Numbered from the stretch's first letter, positions 51,494-60,758 are shown. The stretch: DNA of 64,000 nucleotides from Brenneria populi (GCF_036016195.1 NZ_JAYWTM010000001.1:984795-1048794), one strand, 5' to 3'. Notes: generated by a model from the sequence alone, not told the origin. Numbers and translations: made by a program.

Positions 51494-53086
51494 ATGTCTA
51501 CGTCACCATTACTGCAAATTGAAGATCTCAGCATCGCTTTTCGCAGCGCAGAGCGCGAACTGCAGGTTGTCGATCGTATCTCGCTCGCCGTCGAGGCGGG
51601 CGAAACCCTGGCGCTGGTGGGAGAGTCGGGTTCGGGGAAAAGCGTGACCGCCCTTTCTATTCTGCGCCTGCTGCCTTCGCCTCCGGCGGTCTATCCGCAG
51701 GGGGATATCCGGTTCGCCGGCCAGTCGCTGCTGCATGCGGATGAAGAAACGCTGCGCCGGATCCGCGGCGATCGCATAGCCATGATCTTTCAGGAGCCGA
51801 TGGTTTCGCTCAATCCGCTGCACAACATCGAAAAACAGTTAATCGAAGTCCTTGCGCTGCACCGCGGGATGAATAATGACCTTGCCCGCAGCGAGGTGGT
51901 CAGCTGTCTGGAGCGCGTGGGCATCCGGCAGGCCAAAACCCGGCTACGGGATTTCCCCCATCAGCTTTCCGGCGGAGAACGCCAGCGGGTGATGATCGCG
52001 ATGGCGCTGCTGACCCAGCCCGATCTGCTGATCGCCGATGAACCCACCACCGCGCTGGACGTGACCGTACAGGCGCAAATACTGACGCTGTTGGATGAGC
52101 TAAAACAGGAACTGGGCATGAGCCTGCTGTTCATCACGCATAATTTGAATATAGTGCGCCGGCTGGCTGACAACGTCGCCGTAATGAAATCCGGTCAACG
52201 CGTGGAATACAGCGCCTGCGATCGGCTATTCAGCGCGCCGCAACATGTCTATACCCGGCAGCTGCTGGATGCCGAACCCGCAGGCGATCCGGCTCCGCTT
52301 GCCAACGATGCCCCTCCCCTGTTGCGCGTTGCACAACTGCAGGTTGCCTTTCCGGTCAAACGCGGGCTGCTGCAACGCACCGTTGATGAAAAAACGGTGG
52401 TCAAAAACATCAGTTTCACCCTGCGCCGCGGCGAAAGCCTTGGTTTAGTCGGCGAATCGGGCTCAGGGAAAAGCACCACCGGTCTGGCGCTGCTGCGCCT
52501 GCTGCGTTCACGCGGAGAGATCTGGTTCGACGGCCAACCTCTGCACAAATTTACCCGCAGGCAGATGCTGCCCTTCCGCCGTCGGATTCAGGTGGTGTTC
52601 CAGGATCCCAACTCGGCGCTCAACCCGCGGCTGAACGCCGAGCAGATTATTTCCGAAGGGCTGATCGTACATCAAAATTTGAGTCATCAGGAGCGGGAGC
52701 GGCGCGTGGCTGAAGCGATGCGCGAAGTCGGTCTGGATCCCGCCACCCGCCATCGCTACCCCGCCGAATTCTCCGGAGGACAGCGCCAGCGTATTGCGAT
52801 CGCCCGGGCGCTGATTCTGCAGCCTGAACTGCTTATCCTGGATGAACCGACATCGTCATTGGACAGAACCGTTCAGGCCCAGATCCTGGCGCTGTTGAAA
52901 TCGCTACAACAGAAACACCGGCTGACCTATCTGTTCATCAGTCATGATCTGCAGGTGGTACGGGCGTTATGCCATCAGGTGATGGTGTTAAAACAGGGCG
53001 AAGTGGTGGAACAAGGGGATTGCCAGACCGTATTTACGCATCCGGCGCAGGCGTATACGCGGGAATTGCTGCAGCTATCGTCTTGA
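51494..53086 (+). CDS. yejF: Oligopeptide ABC transporter double ATPase YejF
   Basis: Fused ATPase of 530 aa with two OppD/OppF-type ABC domains. Domain 1: Walker A GESGSGKSVT, signature LSGGERQRVMIAMAL, Walker B LIADEPTTALD, switch FITHNLNI. Domain 2 (from about 275): Walker A GESGSGKSTT, signature FSGGQRQRIAIARAL, Walker B LILDEPTSSLDRTVQ, switch FISHDLQVV. Both sites look intact. I use the ATG at 51494 (MSTSPLLQIEDLSI); an upstream in-frame start inside yejE is unlikely. Last gene of yejABEF. Confidence 0.95.
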   Translation: MSTSPLLQIEDLSIAFRSAERELQVVDRISLAVEAGETLALVGESGSGKSVTALSILRLLPSPPAVYPQGDIRFAGQSLLHADEETLRRIRGDRIAMIFQEPMVSLNPLHNIEKQLIEVLALHRGMNNDLARSEVVSCLERVGIRQAKTRLRDFPHQLSGGERQRVMIAMALLTQPDLLIADEPTTALDVTVQAQILTLLDELKQELGMSLLFITHNLNIVRRLADNVAVMKSGQRVEYSACDRLFSAPQHVYTRQLLDAEPAGDPAPLANDAPPLLRVAQLQVAFPVKRGLLQRTVDEKTVVKNISFTLRRGESLGLVGESGSGKSTTGLALLRLLRSRGEIWFDGQPLHKFTRRQMLPFRRRIQVVFQDPNSALNPRLNAEQIISEGLIVHQNLSHQERERRVAEAMREVGLDPATRHRYPAEFSGGQRQRIAIARALILQPELLILDEPTSSLDRTVQAQILALLKSLQQKHRLTYLFISHDLQVVRALCHQVMVLKQGEVVEQGDCQTVFTHPAQAYTRELLQLSS

Positions 53087-53197
53087 AACGGCGCCGGCGG
53101 CGGGTATTTTCAGGATAGGTGAAGGCTAAGGCGTCGACCTTTTTGATTAGGCGGCGGACAGGCGAAACAGCAGCGACGCCGGCGCCGACATTGCTGC

Positions 53198-53542
53198 TTA
53201 AAAGGGGTATTGCGCGGAGACGGGTTCGGCGATCGCTACGCCTATATTCTTTAAACGGCACATGGCGGTGCTTTCATCGTTACGATGCAGGAAGAGACAA
53301 GGTTCGCCCTCCCACTCCAAAACGGAGCTCTCAACCTGAATCTCATTCAGGGATTGATTCAACTGGCGCATAACCTGCCATGCATCATCACCGTCATGGC
53401 TCAATAGTTTCAAACCAATCAAATTATTATCTTCATCTCTGCCGCTCAGCGGAATGGGCTCAACCTTCACGCCCGCAAACCCCGATAGCCAGCGGTAACT
53501 TTGCGGCAAACGATGCACTACCGAAAGTTGGAAACTATTCAC
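53198..53542 (-). CDS. yejG: Conserved hypothetical protein YejG
   Basis: A 114-aa cytosolic protein of unknown function that agrees with E. coli YejG in length, sequence style (MNSFQLSVVHRLPQSYRWLSG) and position after yejF on the opposite strand. No catalytic motif is apparent. It contains DGDDAWQVMRQLNQSLNEIQV, probably helical, and ends QYPF. Confidence 0.85.
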   Translation of the reverse strand: MNSFQLSVVHRLPQSYRWLSGFAGVKVEPIPLSGRDEDNNLIGLKLLSHDGDDAWQVMRQLNQSLNEIQVESSVLEWEGEPCLFLHRNDESTAMCRLKNIGVAIAEPVSAQYPF

Positions 53543-53662
53543 AACGGTTTTCCCTCAGGTTAAGTTTTACTGTGAATTCACAAAAAAATAACATTTATTA
53601 TAGTAGCCCGAGCATGCGCACTTTTGCCACTTTTTCTATCTAAAAAAAGCGCCAGGGCCAGC

Positions 53663-53697
53663 GCAGAGCAAAAACGCCACAAGCGTTTTTGCTCTGC
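53663..53697. repeat. Perfect 15-bp hairpin module linked to an ERIC terminus
   Basis: GCAGAGCAAAAACGC and GCGTTTTTGCTCTGC pair perfectly around CACAA. It is directly followed by AACTCGAATTATTTAGGGGA, an ERIC-type end, so this is a solitary ERIC end plus the AAAACGC...GCGTTTT module found in the longer elements. The rest of the 488-bp gap between yejG and bcr (53700-54030) contains no gene I can support. Confidence 0.75.
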
Positions 53698-54030
53698 AAC
53701 TCGAATTATTTAGGGGATTAATCTTAAGACGAACGCGGCTCGCTACGCTTTACCCGGTTATATGTAACTCTTTCCCCGCAACATCTCAACCGTTTTCTCC
53801 CCAGCAATTCACTTTTTATCCATATATTTTACATAAATAGAACAAATAAAAAGAAAATCATATTACACGCCTTATGGGACGCGGGCGCCTTACACGGCGT
53901 GACGCCGCGGGATGCCCGCCGGCTCGCCTTTCGGGCGTGTAAACGGCGCCAAAAACCGCGGCGATGCTTTTACCGGGCATAGAGCAGATAAGAAGAGAAA
54001 ACGGCGTGCGAAAACCGGCTGGCGCGGATA

Positions 54031-55221
54031 TCACTCCCTACCCGGCCGGCTAGCGTAAAGATACGCCAGCAGCGCCCCTATTGAGCACGCCGCCATGGAA
54101 ATAACCATCGGCCAGGCGCTGGTAAACGTCATCATCGACAGCAGGCTTCCGGTTATCGCGCCGAAACCGAAACGCAGCGTCCCGGCCAAAGACGAGGCCG
54201 TACCCGCCATATGAGGAAAACCATCCAGAATCACCGCCATCGCATTGGATCCCACCATCGCCGTACAGCCGACAAAAATCGCGACGCCCAGCACCAGCGC
54301 GGGAAAACCCAGATCGAATGCGCACACCAGCAGCAAAAATACGCCCATCGAAAACTGAATCGTCAGCCCGATGCGAAACAGCATTACCGCCCCGAGACGC
54401 CGAACATTTCGGCTGTTAAATAAGGTCGTCAGGACCATGAAAACAATATTCAGGGCAAAGTAATAACCAAAATCCTGCGGGGAAACGCCATGCAGATCGA
54501 TATAAACAAACGGCCCGGCGCTCAGGAAAGAAAACATGCCGCAAAAAGAGAGCCCCCCCGCCACCATATAGCTAAAGGCGCGCTTATGGCGGAAAAGAGT
54601 GACGAAATTGCCGACCGTCGTGCGCAGATGAAACGCTTGCCGCCTTGCCGGCGGCAGCGTTTCCCGAATAAAGAAGAAAACCAGCGCCGCCGCCAGCAGG
54701 GCCGCGCCCGACATCGCCCAGAAAATCGCATGCCAACTGAACCACACCAACAGCGCGCCGCCCAAAATTGGCGCGACCAAGGGCGCCACGGTCATCACCA
54801 GCACGACAAACGACATCATGCGGGAGAAGTCGTCCTTGGTGAACATATCGCGCATCAAGGCGTTGATGACCACGGCCGCCGCGGCCGCCGATATACCGTG
54901 CAGAAAGCGCAGGTATATCAGCTGTTCGATACTCTGCGCTAACGCGCAGGCCGCGCCGGCGATGGCGAAAATCAGCGTTCCGCCCAGAATAACCGGCTTA
55001 CGCCCCAGCGTATCGGCCATCGGCCCATAGAACATCTGGCCGAGGGAGAACCCCAAAACATAGGTGCTGAGCGTCATCTGAACGCGCCCGGCGTCAACGC
55101 CGAACTGCGCCGCAATGGTCGGCAAGGCGGGCAAATACATATCAATCGCCAGCGGCATAAGCATGGAGATCAGGCCGAGGACGAAAATCAACCCGATATA
55201 GGAAGGCTGGTTCTGTTGCAC
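54031..55221 (-). CDS. bcr: Bcr/CflA-family drug efflux MFS transporter Bcr
   Basis: Proton-driven exporter of 396 aa with 12 helices; E. coli Bcr exports bicyclomycin and some antibiotics or dipeptides. Marks: SMLMPLAIDMYLPALPTIAAQFG, the motif GPMADTLGRKPVILGG, FLHGISAAAAAVVINALMRDMF, and LVAPILGGALLVWFSWHAIFW. The start is GTG at 55219-55221 after GGAGCCCCGTCC. It lies 14 bp downstream of rsuA in the same direction, an operon shared with E. coli. Confidence 0.93.
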   Translation of the reverse strand: MQQNQPSYIGLIFVLGLISMLMPLAIDMYLPALPTIAAQFGVDAGRVQMTLSTYVLGFSLGQMFYGPMADTLGRKPVILGGTLIFAIAGAACALAQSIEQLIYLRFLHGISAAAAAVVINALMRDMFTKDDFSRMMSFVVLVMTVAPLVAPILGGALLVWFSWHAIFWAMSGAALLAAALVFFFIRETLPPARRQAFHLRTTVGNFVTLFRHKRAFSYMVAGGLSFCGMFSFLSAGPFVYIDLHGVSPQDFGYYFALNIVFMVLTTLFNSRNVRRLGAVMLFRIGLTIQFSMGVFLLLVCAFDLGFPALVLGVAIFVGCTAMVGSNAMAVILDGFPHMAGTASSLAGTLRFGFGAITGSLLSMMTFTSAWPMVISMAACSIGALLAYLYASRPGRE

Positions 55222-55235
55222 GGACGGGGCTCCTG

Positions 55236-55934
55236 TTACCGCGCGATACTCGCGACTTCCTGACTGCTCAGCGCCCGGTATTCGCCCGGCTGCAACCCGC
55301 TGTCCAGACTGATATCGCCGATACGCTCACGATGTAGCCCTACGACCCGGTTACCCACCGCGGCAAACATCCTTTTTACCTGATGATAGCGCCCTTCGCT
55401 GATGGTCAGACGCACCTGATTCTCCGAGATTTTCTCCAGCGTCGCCGGTTTGGTTAACTGTTTCTCGCCGTTTAGCTGAACGCCGACCGCAAACCGTTCG
55501 GCGGTATCGTCGCTTAAAGGCTGTTCCAGCGTCACCAGGTAGGTCTTCTCGCAGTGGTGTTTCGGCGAGGTAATGCGGTGCGACCACTGGCCGTCGTCGG
55601 TCAGCAGCACCAGCCCCGTGGTATCGATATCCAGACGCCCCGCCGCGTGCAGCTTATGCGCGACCGGCACATCCATAAAATAGAGAATGGTCGGATGATC
55701 GGGATCTTCCGTCGCGCACACATAGCCCTGGGGCTTATTCAGCATAAAATAACGCGGGCCGTGCTGCTGCACTAACGGGTTGCCGTCGAACGCCACCTGA
55801 TGCTCGGGCAACAGTTTAAAAGAACCGCTTTTCACCACCTCGCCATCAACGGTAACGCGCTGCGCGCGCAGCTCCCGGGCCACCAGCGAACGGCTGATCG
55901 CCAACTGTTGAGATAGAAATTTATCCAATCGCAT
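55236..55934 (-). CDS. rsuA: 16S rRNA pseudouridine(516) synthase RsuA
   Basis: Isomerises U516 of 16S rRNA to pseudouridine. The 232-aa product has an N-terminal S4 RNA-binding domain (MRLDKFLSQQLAISRSLVARELRAQRVTVDG, read with gaps) and the catalytic domain with AGRLDIDTTGLVLLTDDG (catalytic Asp near 102), the HHCEKTYLVTL segment and GRYHQVKRMFAAVGNRVVGLHR. It is followed by bcr. The 250 bp upstream contain its promoter and that of yecH on the other strand; no further gene is seen. Confidence 0.96.
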   Translation of the reverse strand: MRLDKFLSQQLAISRSLVARELRAQRVTVDGEVVKSGSFKLLPEHQVAFDGNPLVQQHGPRYFMLNKPQGYVCATEDPDHPTILYFMDVPVAHKLHAAGRLDIDTTGLVLLTDDGQWSHRITSPKHHCEKTYLVTLEQPLSDDTAERFAVGVQLNGEKQLTKPATLEKISENQVRLTISEGRYHQVKRMFAAVGNRVVGLHRERIGDISLDSGLQPGEYRALSSQEVASIAR

Positions 55935-56184
55935 TAAAGACCAACTGCCTTTTTAAACCATGAGACCAGCACGCTCAGGGCGCTGCGCCCACGCGTCAAG
56001 ACTCATGAAGATGAAGAATAGCAGCGTGAACCGCCGCCAGCGTGTTTTAGTATAACGGGGCTTCGGCCGGCATCCTAGAACCCACGGATTTTTGTCGCCT
56101 TCGCGAATATATCGATGCCGTCCTCGCGCCGAACCCTATCAAGGGGCATAATATACGCCAATTATGTCTTTTGAGGATGGCGAA

Positions 56185-56424
56185 ATGTCTTCTATCCATG
56201 GTCATGAAGTCCTGCAGATGATGATCGACTCCGGCGAGTCATTTACCACCGAACAGCTGATCGCCACGATTGAAAAACGTTTCGGCGACGATGCCCGCTT
56301 TCATACCTGTTCAGCCGCGGACATGACGGCGGCCGAGCTGGTCGGCTTTCTGTCCGAACGCGGCAAGTTTATTCCGCTTGAAGCCGGTTTTACCACCAGC
56401 GCCGGTAAAATCTGCCGGCATTGA
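56185..56424 (+). CDS. yecH: DUF2492 metal-binding-type protein YecH
   Basis: A 79-aa protein matching E. coli YecH in length: SSIHGHEVLQMMIDSGESFT, FGDDARFHTCSAADMTAAELV and the end SAGKICRH. The conserved His, Cys and C-terminal CRH residues suggest metal binding, as proposed for the family. The ATG at 56185 has GAGGATGGCGAA before it and is preferred to the in-frame ATG at 56164. It lies 6 bp upstream of radD, a linkage different from E. coli. Confidence 0.88.
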   Translation: MSSIHGHEVLQMMIDSGESFTTEQLIATIEKRFGDDARFHTCSAADMTAAELVGFLSERGKFIPLEAGFTTSAGKICRH

Positions 56425-56430
56425 GTCCGC

Positions 56431-58191
56431 ATGTCTTTTACCTTACGGCCTTACCAGCGCGAGGCCGTATCCGCAACGCTCGACTATTTTCGCCGCCATA
56501 GCCAACCGGCCGTCATCGTATTGCCGACGGGCGCGGGGAAAAGCCTGGTTATTGCCGAATTGGCCAAGCTCGCCCGCGGACGCGTGCTGGTATTGGCGCA
56601 TGTCAAAGAGCTGGTGGCGCAAAACCATGCCAAATACTGCGCCTGGGGGCTGGAGGCGGACATTTTCGCCGCCGGGCTTCGCCAGCGGCAAAGTCAGGGG
56701 AAAGTCGTATTCGGCAGCGTGCAATCCGTCGCGCGCAATCTGGATCGGTTCGAACACGCCTTTTCACTATTGATCATCGATGAATGCCATCGCATCGGCG
56801 ATGACGACGACAGCCAGTACCGGCAAATCATCCAGCGCCTGCGGCACACCAATCCTCAGCTGCGGCTGCTGGGTTTGACCGCCACCCCCTACCGTTTGGG
56901 GAAAGGCTGGATTTATCACTATCACTATCACGGCATGATTCGCGGCGACGAAGGCAGTCTGTTTCGCGACTGCATCTATGAACTGCCGCTGCGCTATATG
57001 ATCAAACACGGCTTCCTGGTAACGCCGGAGCGGCTGGATATGCCGGTCGTCAAATATGATTTCAGCAAGCTGGCGGCAAAAAGTAACGGCCTGTTCAGCG
57101 AGTCCGAGCTGAATCGGTCGTTAAAGCATCAACAGCGAATTACGCCGCACATCGTTAGCCAAATCGTCGACTATGCCCAAACGCGCCTGGGCGTGATGAT
57201 CTTCGCGGCGACGGTGGAGCACGCCCGTGAAATTCATCGGCTGCTGCCCGAAGGCCAGGCGGCGCTGGTCAGCGCCGACACGCCGCCGGCGGAGCGCGAC
57301 GCGCTGATCGAGGCGTTCAAGCGGCAGCGGTTACGCTATCTGGTTAACGTCGCCGTGCTGACGACCGGATTTGACGCCCCGCACGTCGACCTGATCGCCA
57401 TCCTGCGCCCGACGGAATCCGTAAGCCTATACCAACAAATCGTCGGGCGCGGTTTACGCCTGTTTCCCGGCAAAACCTCGTGCCTGATCCTGGATTACGC
57501 CGGCAACCCGCACGATCTCTATACCCCGGAGGTCGGCAACGCCAAACCCCATAGCGACAGCCGGCCGGTGCAGGTTTTTTGCCCGCAATGCGGTTTCGCC
57601 AATCTATTCTGGGGGAAAACCACCCCGGACGGCAGCGTGATCGAACATTACGGCCGCCGCTGCCAGGGGTGGGAAACATTGGACGACGGCCGGCGTCGAC
57701 AGTGCGATTTTCGTTTCCGGTTTAAAACCTGCCCCCACTGCGGCGCGGAAAACGACATCGCCGCCCGTCGTTGTCAGCAGTGTGATAACGTACTGGTCGA
57801 TCCCGACGATATGTTGAAAGCGGCATTGAAACTGAAAGACGCGCTGGTGCTGCGCTGTAGCGGAATGAGTCTGGCGTCGGGGCGGGACGCCAAAGGGGAG
57901 TGGCTCAATATCACCTATTATGATGAAGACGGCGCGGACGTCAGCGAGCGCTTTCGCCTGAAAACGCCCGCACAGCGCCATGTGTTTCAGGCAAACTTCT
58001 TACATATCCATCAGCGGGCGCCGGGAGTCCCCTTCAGTTGGCAAAATGCCGCAGATATTCTGGCGCAGCAGCACCTGCTGCGCGCGCCCGACTTTGTCGT
58101 CGCCCGCCGTCAGGAGAGATTCTGGCGGATACGGGAAAAAGTATTCGATTATCAGGGGCGCTTCCGCCGGGCAAACGAGCTGCGCGGCTAA
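56431..58191 (+). CDS. radD: DEAD/DEAH-box DNA repair ATPase RadD (YejH)
   Basis: Superfamily 2 helicase-like ATPase of 586 aa that assists RecA-dependent recombination in E. coli. Marks: LRPYQREAVSATLDYF, Walker A LPTGAGKSLV, DECH in LLIIDECHRIGDDD, GLTATPYRLGKGW, and motif VI QQIVGRGLRLFPGKTSCLILDYAGN (read with gaps). Two zinc-finger-like clusters follow: CPQCGFANL with a later Cys in RRCQGW, and CPHCGAENDIAARRCQQC. Length equals E. coli RadD. The start ATG lies in GAGTCCGCATG. Confidence 0.95.
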   Translation: MSFTLRPYQREAVSATLDYFRRHSQPAVIVLPTGAGKSLVIAELAKLARGRVLVLAHVKELVAQNHAKYCAWGLEADIFAAGLRQRQSQGKVVFGSVQSVARNLDRFEHAFSLLIIDECHRIGDDDDSQYRQIIQRLRHTNPQLRLLGLTATPYRLGKGWIYHYHYHGMIRGDEGSLFRDCIYELPLRYMIKHGFLVTPERLDMPVVKYDFSKLAAKSNGLFSESELNRSLKHQQRITPHIVSQIVDYAQTRLGVMIFAATVEHAREIHRLLPEGQAALVSADTPPAERDALIEAFKRQRLRYLVNVAVLTTGFDAPHVDLIAILRPTESVSLYQQIVGRGLRLFPGKTSCLILDYAGNPHDLYTPEVGNAKPHSDSRPVQVFCPQCGFANLFWGKTTPDGSVIEHYGRRCQGWETLDDGRRRQCDFRFRFKTCPHCGAENDIAARRCQQCDNVLVDPDDMLKAALKLKDALVLRCSGMSLASGRDAKGEWLNITYYDEDGADVSERFRLKTPAQRHVFQANFLHIHQRAPGVPFSWQNAADILAQQHLLRAPDFVVARRQERFWRIREKVFDYQGRFRRANELRG

Positions 58192-58327
58192 GTAATTCGC
58201 GGTTTTATTTGCCCCATAGGCCATATTCCGTTAGAATTCAGCCCGCTTTTGTACCGCAAAAGCAGAATAACCCCACTTGCTGCTGGGTCGCCTGTAGCAG
58301 GATTACTTATCTTAAGTAGAGTAAAAA

Positions 58328-58612
58328 ATGATTACTATCAAAGCAGAAGCACGTAAAGATCAGGGTAAGGGTGCGAGCCGCCGCCTGCGTCGCGCTGGTA
58401 AATTCCCAGCCATCGTTTATGGTGGAGCGGAAGCGCCGGTCGCTATCGAACTGGAACACGACGTAGTAAAAAACCAGGAAGTCAAAGAGGGTTTTTACGG
58501 TGAAGTTGTGATCCTGTCTATCGATGGGAAAGAAGTTAAAGCAAAAGTTCAGGCTGTACAGCGTCACCCGTTCAAGCCGAAACTAACTCATATCGACTTC
58601 GTTCGCGCTTAA
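58328..58612 (+). CDS. rplY: 50S ribosomal protein L25 RplY
   Basis: 5S rRNA-binding ribosomal protein, 94 aa as in E. coli, the short L25 without the CTC extension. Marks: MITIKAEARKDQGKGASRRLR, GKFPAIVYGGAEAP, and the end VQAVQRHPFKPKLTHIDFVRA. It follows radD by 136 bp, as in E. coli. The 3' gene differs from E. coli (phoH instead of yejK). A strong terminator follows. Confidence 0.98.
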   Translation: MITIKAEARKDQGKGASRRLRRAGKFPAIVYGGAEAPVAIELEHDVVKNQEVKEGFYGEVVILSIDGKEVKAKVQAVQRHPFKPKLTHIDFVRA

Positions 58613-58646
58613 TCTCGCGCTGAAGTCAGTCCGGGACGCCGGAAGG

Positions 58647-58673
58647 AAAAACGCCGCTTTCGCGGCGTTTTTT
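58647..58673. terminator. Bidirectional terminator between rplY and phoH
   Basis: AACGCCGC-TTTC-GCGGCGTT forms an 8-bp stem followed by TTTT; on the minus strand the A tract before the stem gives TTTTTCC. It serves both convergent genes. Confidence 0.92.
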
Positions 58674-58681
58674 GTTGCATA

Positions 58682-59470
58682 TCATCCATACGCAATAAGC
58701 GTACGCTGGCACAGTTCCGAACGCACGCAGTCCTGTTTACCGAAAGAGACGACGCCGATCATATCGTCCTCCGTAAAACGCTCCAGCGCATCACGCAGTC
58801 CGGATTTTACCCCGGAAGGCAGATCGCATTGGGTAACATCGCCGTTCACGATGACCGTCACGTTTTCCCCCAGACGGGTAAGAAACATCTTCATCTGATT
58901 AACCGTCACATTCTGGGCTTCATCCAGAATCACCACCGCGTTCTCAAACGTCCTGCCGCGCATATAGGCAAACGGCGCGATTTCCACTTTGGCAATTTCC
59001 GGCCGCAAACAATACTGCATAAACGACGCCCCTAACCGGCGTAACAGCACGTCATAAACCGGACGGAAATAGGGGGCGAACTTTTCGGCGATATCGCCGG
59101 GTAAAAAACCCAAGTCCTCATCGGCCTGCAATACCGGCCGGGTGACGATAATACGATCGACCTCTTTATGAATAAGCGCTTCCGCCGCTTTGGCCGCGCT
59201 CAGAAACGTTTTGCCGCACCCCGCCTCACCGGTGGCAAAAATTAACTGTTTATTCTCTATCGCAGACAAGTAATGCTCCTGGGCGGCCGTTCTGGCTTCA
59301 ATGACAGAGGTGTCGCGATTCTCCCGCGCCATCCCTATCGACTCGATTCCACCCATTTGAACCAGAGAAGTGACCGATTCTTCCTCACGTTGGCGATGAC
59401 TGCGCGACTCGCGCCGAATAACGCGTTTCGCTTCACGACGTGCTTTGATCACTGCTTTTTGTCTTCCCAT
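58682..59470 (-). CDS. phoH: PhoH P-loop ATPase
   Basis: Cytosolic phosphate-starvation-inducible ATPase with a helicase-like fold, 262 aa. Walker A GEAGCGKTFLSA (near 81-92), VTRPVLQADEDLGFLPGD, and Walker B NAVVILDEAQN are clear. The sequence follows E. coli PhoH from its internal MGRQKAVIKARREAKRV; the annotated E. coli protein carries about 90 extra N-terminal residues that are absent here, and the ATG at 59468-59470 has AAGGTG upstream. A Pho-box-like sequence is visible only far upstream (59880). Confidence 0.93.
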   Translation of the reverse strand: MGRQKAVIKARREAKRVIRRESRSHRQREEESVTSLVQMGGIESIGMARENRDTSVIEARTAAQEHYLSAIENKQLIFATGEAGCGKTFLSAAKAAEALIHKEVDRIIVTRPVLQADEDLGFLPGDIAEKFAPYFRPVYDVLLRRLGASFMQYCLRPEIAKVEIAPFAYMRGRTFENAVVILDEAQNVTVNQMKMFLTRLGENVTVIVNGDVTQCDLPSGVKSGLRDALERFTEDDMIGVVSFGKQDCVRSELCQRTLIAYG

Positions 59471-60076
59471 AGTGGCACCTTACAGTTTGTTTCACTTACC
59501 GCGCTGCCCGGCAGCGCGTGACGTTTCACTCACAAACGAGGTTGGCTTCCTTATTAAGCCGATGACGAACGGAATAAATAACACGCAGGCCGGAATAATA
59601 TAAAAACCGGCGCGGCGGAATAATGAATGGGGCGTAAATCGATCGAGCAGAATAAGAGAGAGTGGAGGTAATAACGAGCGATACAGTGTAGAAAATTGGT
59701 GGCGGGGAAATCCCTCGCTGCGGCGAGTCAGAGAACCAGCATTTCGGTTTTGACTATTTAGTCCCCAAAAGGACACTACCATTCGCGTTCCTCACTGTGA
59801 CAACGACTATTCTGCTGAATAATGATTGACCGTATTAAGAACCAGCGCTAACCATCTGTCTAAAAATTAGTGCCGAATGATTTCAGTAGTATGACAGTGC
59901 AATACTTCGCCCCTACTTTGCAAGTTTTTTTTACACTGGTATAACATTTACGTCTGGCCGTAATGTGATTATTTACCGGAATTCCGGCGATAAGCGCTAT
60001 TGCGCCTTTCTCCATAGCGGCCGCGGGAAAATCGCCGCCGGATGAATCAAGGGCATTACGGCCAGCGGACGGCTGG
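59471..60076. other. 606-bp region between fliZ and phoH without a supported gene
   Basis: It contains phoH upstream DNA, small inverted repeats, an 8-T run at 59923 and the Pho-box-like sequence at 59880-59897. Minus-strand open frames of 96 codons (59492-59782) and 133 codons (59860-60261) occur, but neither has a recognisable family, and the latter overlaps fliZ in another frame. I treat the region as intergenic. Confidence 0.5.
59880..59897 (-). promoter_or_regulatory. Possible Pho box (weak)
   Basis: On the minus strand CTGTCATACTACTGAAAT matches 14 of 18 positions of the PhoB-box consensus as I recall it (CTGTCAT-N4-CTGTCAC/T form). It points towards phoH but lies about 410 bp from the phoH start, which is far for a PhoB site unless the transcript starts well upstream. 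Confidence 0.25.
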
Positions 60077-60589
60077 TTACCGATAGTATTTCTGCCAATC
60101 CAGATACTGATCGTATTTGCGCAACGCGCTCCTGTAGAGAGTAGACTCAATATCAGGGAGATAATCATAAATGCGCTGCTGTACATTATCGCCGGCAAAA
60201 TCTTCCTTTGGATAATTTTTCGCCGCCAGTAATGCATCCAGCCGCCGCAATCGAATAACATATTCGCGCATGGTACTGTGTCTGATGTCCGTTCGATCTA
60301 TCAGATATCGGGCGAACGCTTTAATATCGAAATAGGCCGCATGGGTATTACATATTATTTCGCTACAGAAGCGGCACAACGGAATGAGCTCCCGCTGTAT
60401 ATCGGACCATCTTTCATCGTCGATTAACTCATCGAAAAGGCTTATCGACTTTTTATTAACCAACCGGCGGCGATATGCCAGCGACACGCGGTCAAGCTCT
60501 CTATTACAGTGGGCACACTGGGTCTGTTTATGTTTGAAATCTTTCAGATAACGACTAAGGCGTTGTTTCTTCCGAGTTGATTGAGGCAT
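60077..60589 (-). CDS. fliZ: Flagellar/curli regulator FliZ
   Basis: Regulator that antagonises RpoS promoters and promotes the motile state in E. coli; 170 aa. Marks: RLSRYLKDFKHKQTQCAHCN (N-terminal, with CxxC), LIPLCRFCSEIIC (second CxxC), YFDIKAFARYLID and the tyrosine-recombinase-like helix segment STMREYVIRLRRLDALL, and RSALRKYDQYL. The start ATG at 60587-60589 is chosen because it matches the family N-terminus. It is downstream of fliA, but an ERIC-type repeat of 123 bp sits between them. fliY does not follow. Confidence 0.92.
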   Translation of the reverse strand: MPQSTRKKQRLSRYLKDFKHKQTQCAHCNRELDRVSLAYRRRLVNKKSISLFDELIDDERWSDIQRELIPLCRFCSEIICNTHAAYFDIKAFARYLIDRTDIRHSTMREYVIRLRRLDALLAAKNYPKEDFAGDNVQQRIYDYLPDIESTLYRSALRKYDQYLDWQKYYR

Positions 60590-60607
60590 GAATCCATTCC
60601 ATGACAA

Positions 60608-60730
60608 TATACCCGCCATGCTTCAAGCCGCCTGCGCGCTGGCGAGCCTCGCCTTCGCGGAGCCAGCGTAAGCGCCGTCCAAAAACGTTTTTGGCGTTTT
60701 TATCCTGCGACTCGAATGAGTTAGGGTATT
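60608..60730. repeat. ERIC-type element between fliA and fliZ
   Basis: A 123-bp element bounded by TATACCC and GGGTATT, with internal CATGCTTCAAGCCGCCTGCG and the right-end TCCTGCGACTCGAATGAGTT. The interior holds CGCCGTCCAAAAACG and TTTTTGGCGTTTTT, the same hairpin module as other elements here. It lies 18 bp upstream of the fliZ start and 28 bp beyond the fliA stop. Confidence 0.8.
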
Positions 60731-60758
60731 AAAACAACATTATTCCCACGCGATTAAA

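Noticed and set aside
59492..59782. 96-codon minus-strand frame upstream of phoH
   Set aside because: It has one hydrophobic stretch, but no family and no convincing start; it could be a small membrane protein, yet the evidence is too thin.
59860..60261. 133-codon minus-strand frame overlapping fliZ
   Set aside because: It overlaps fliZ in a different frame and has no domain signal.
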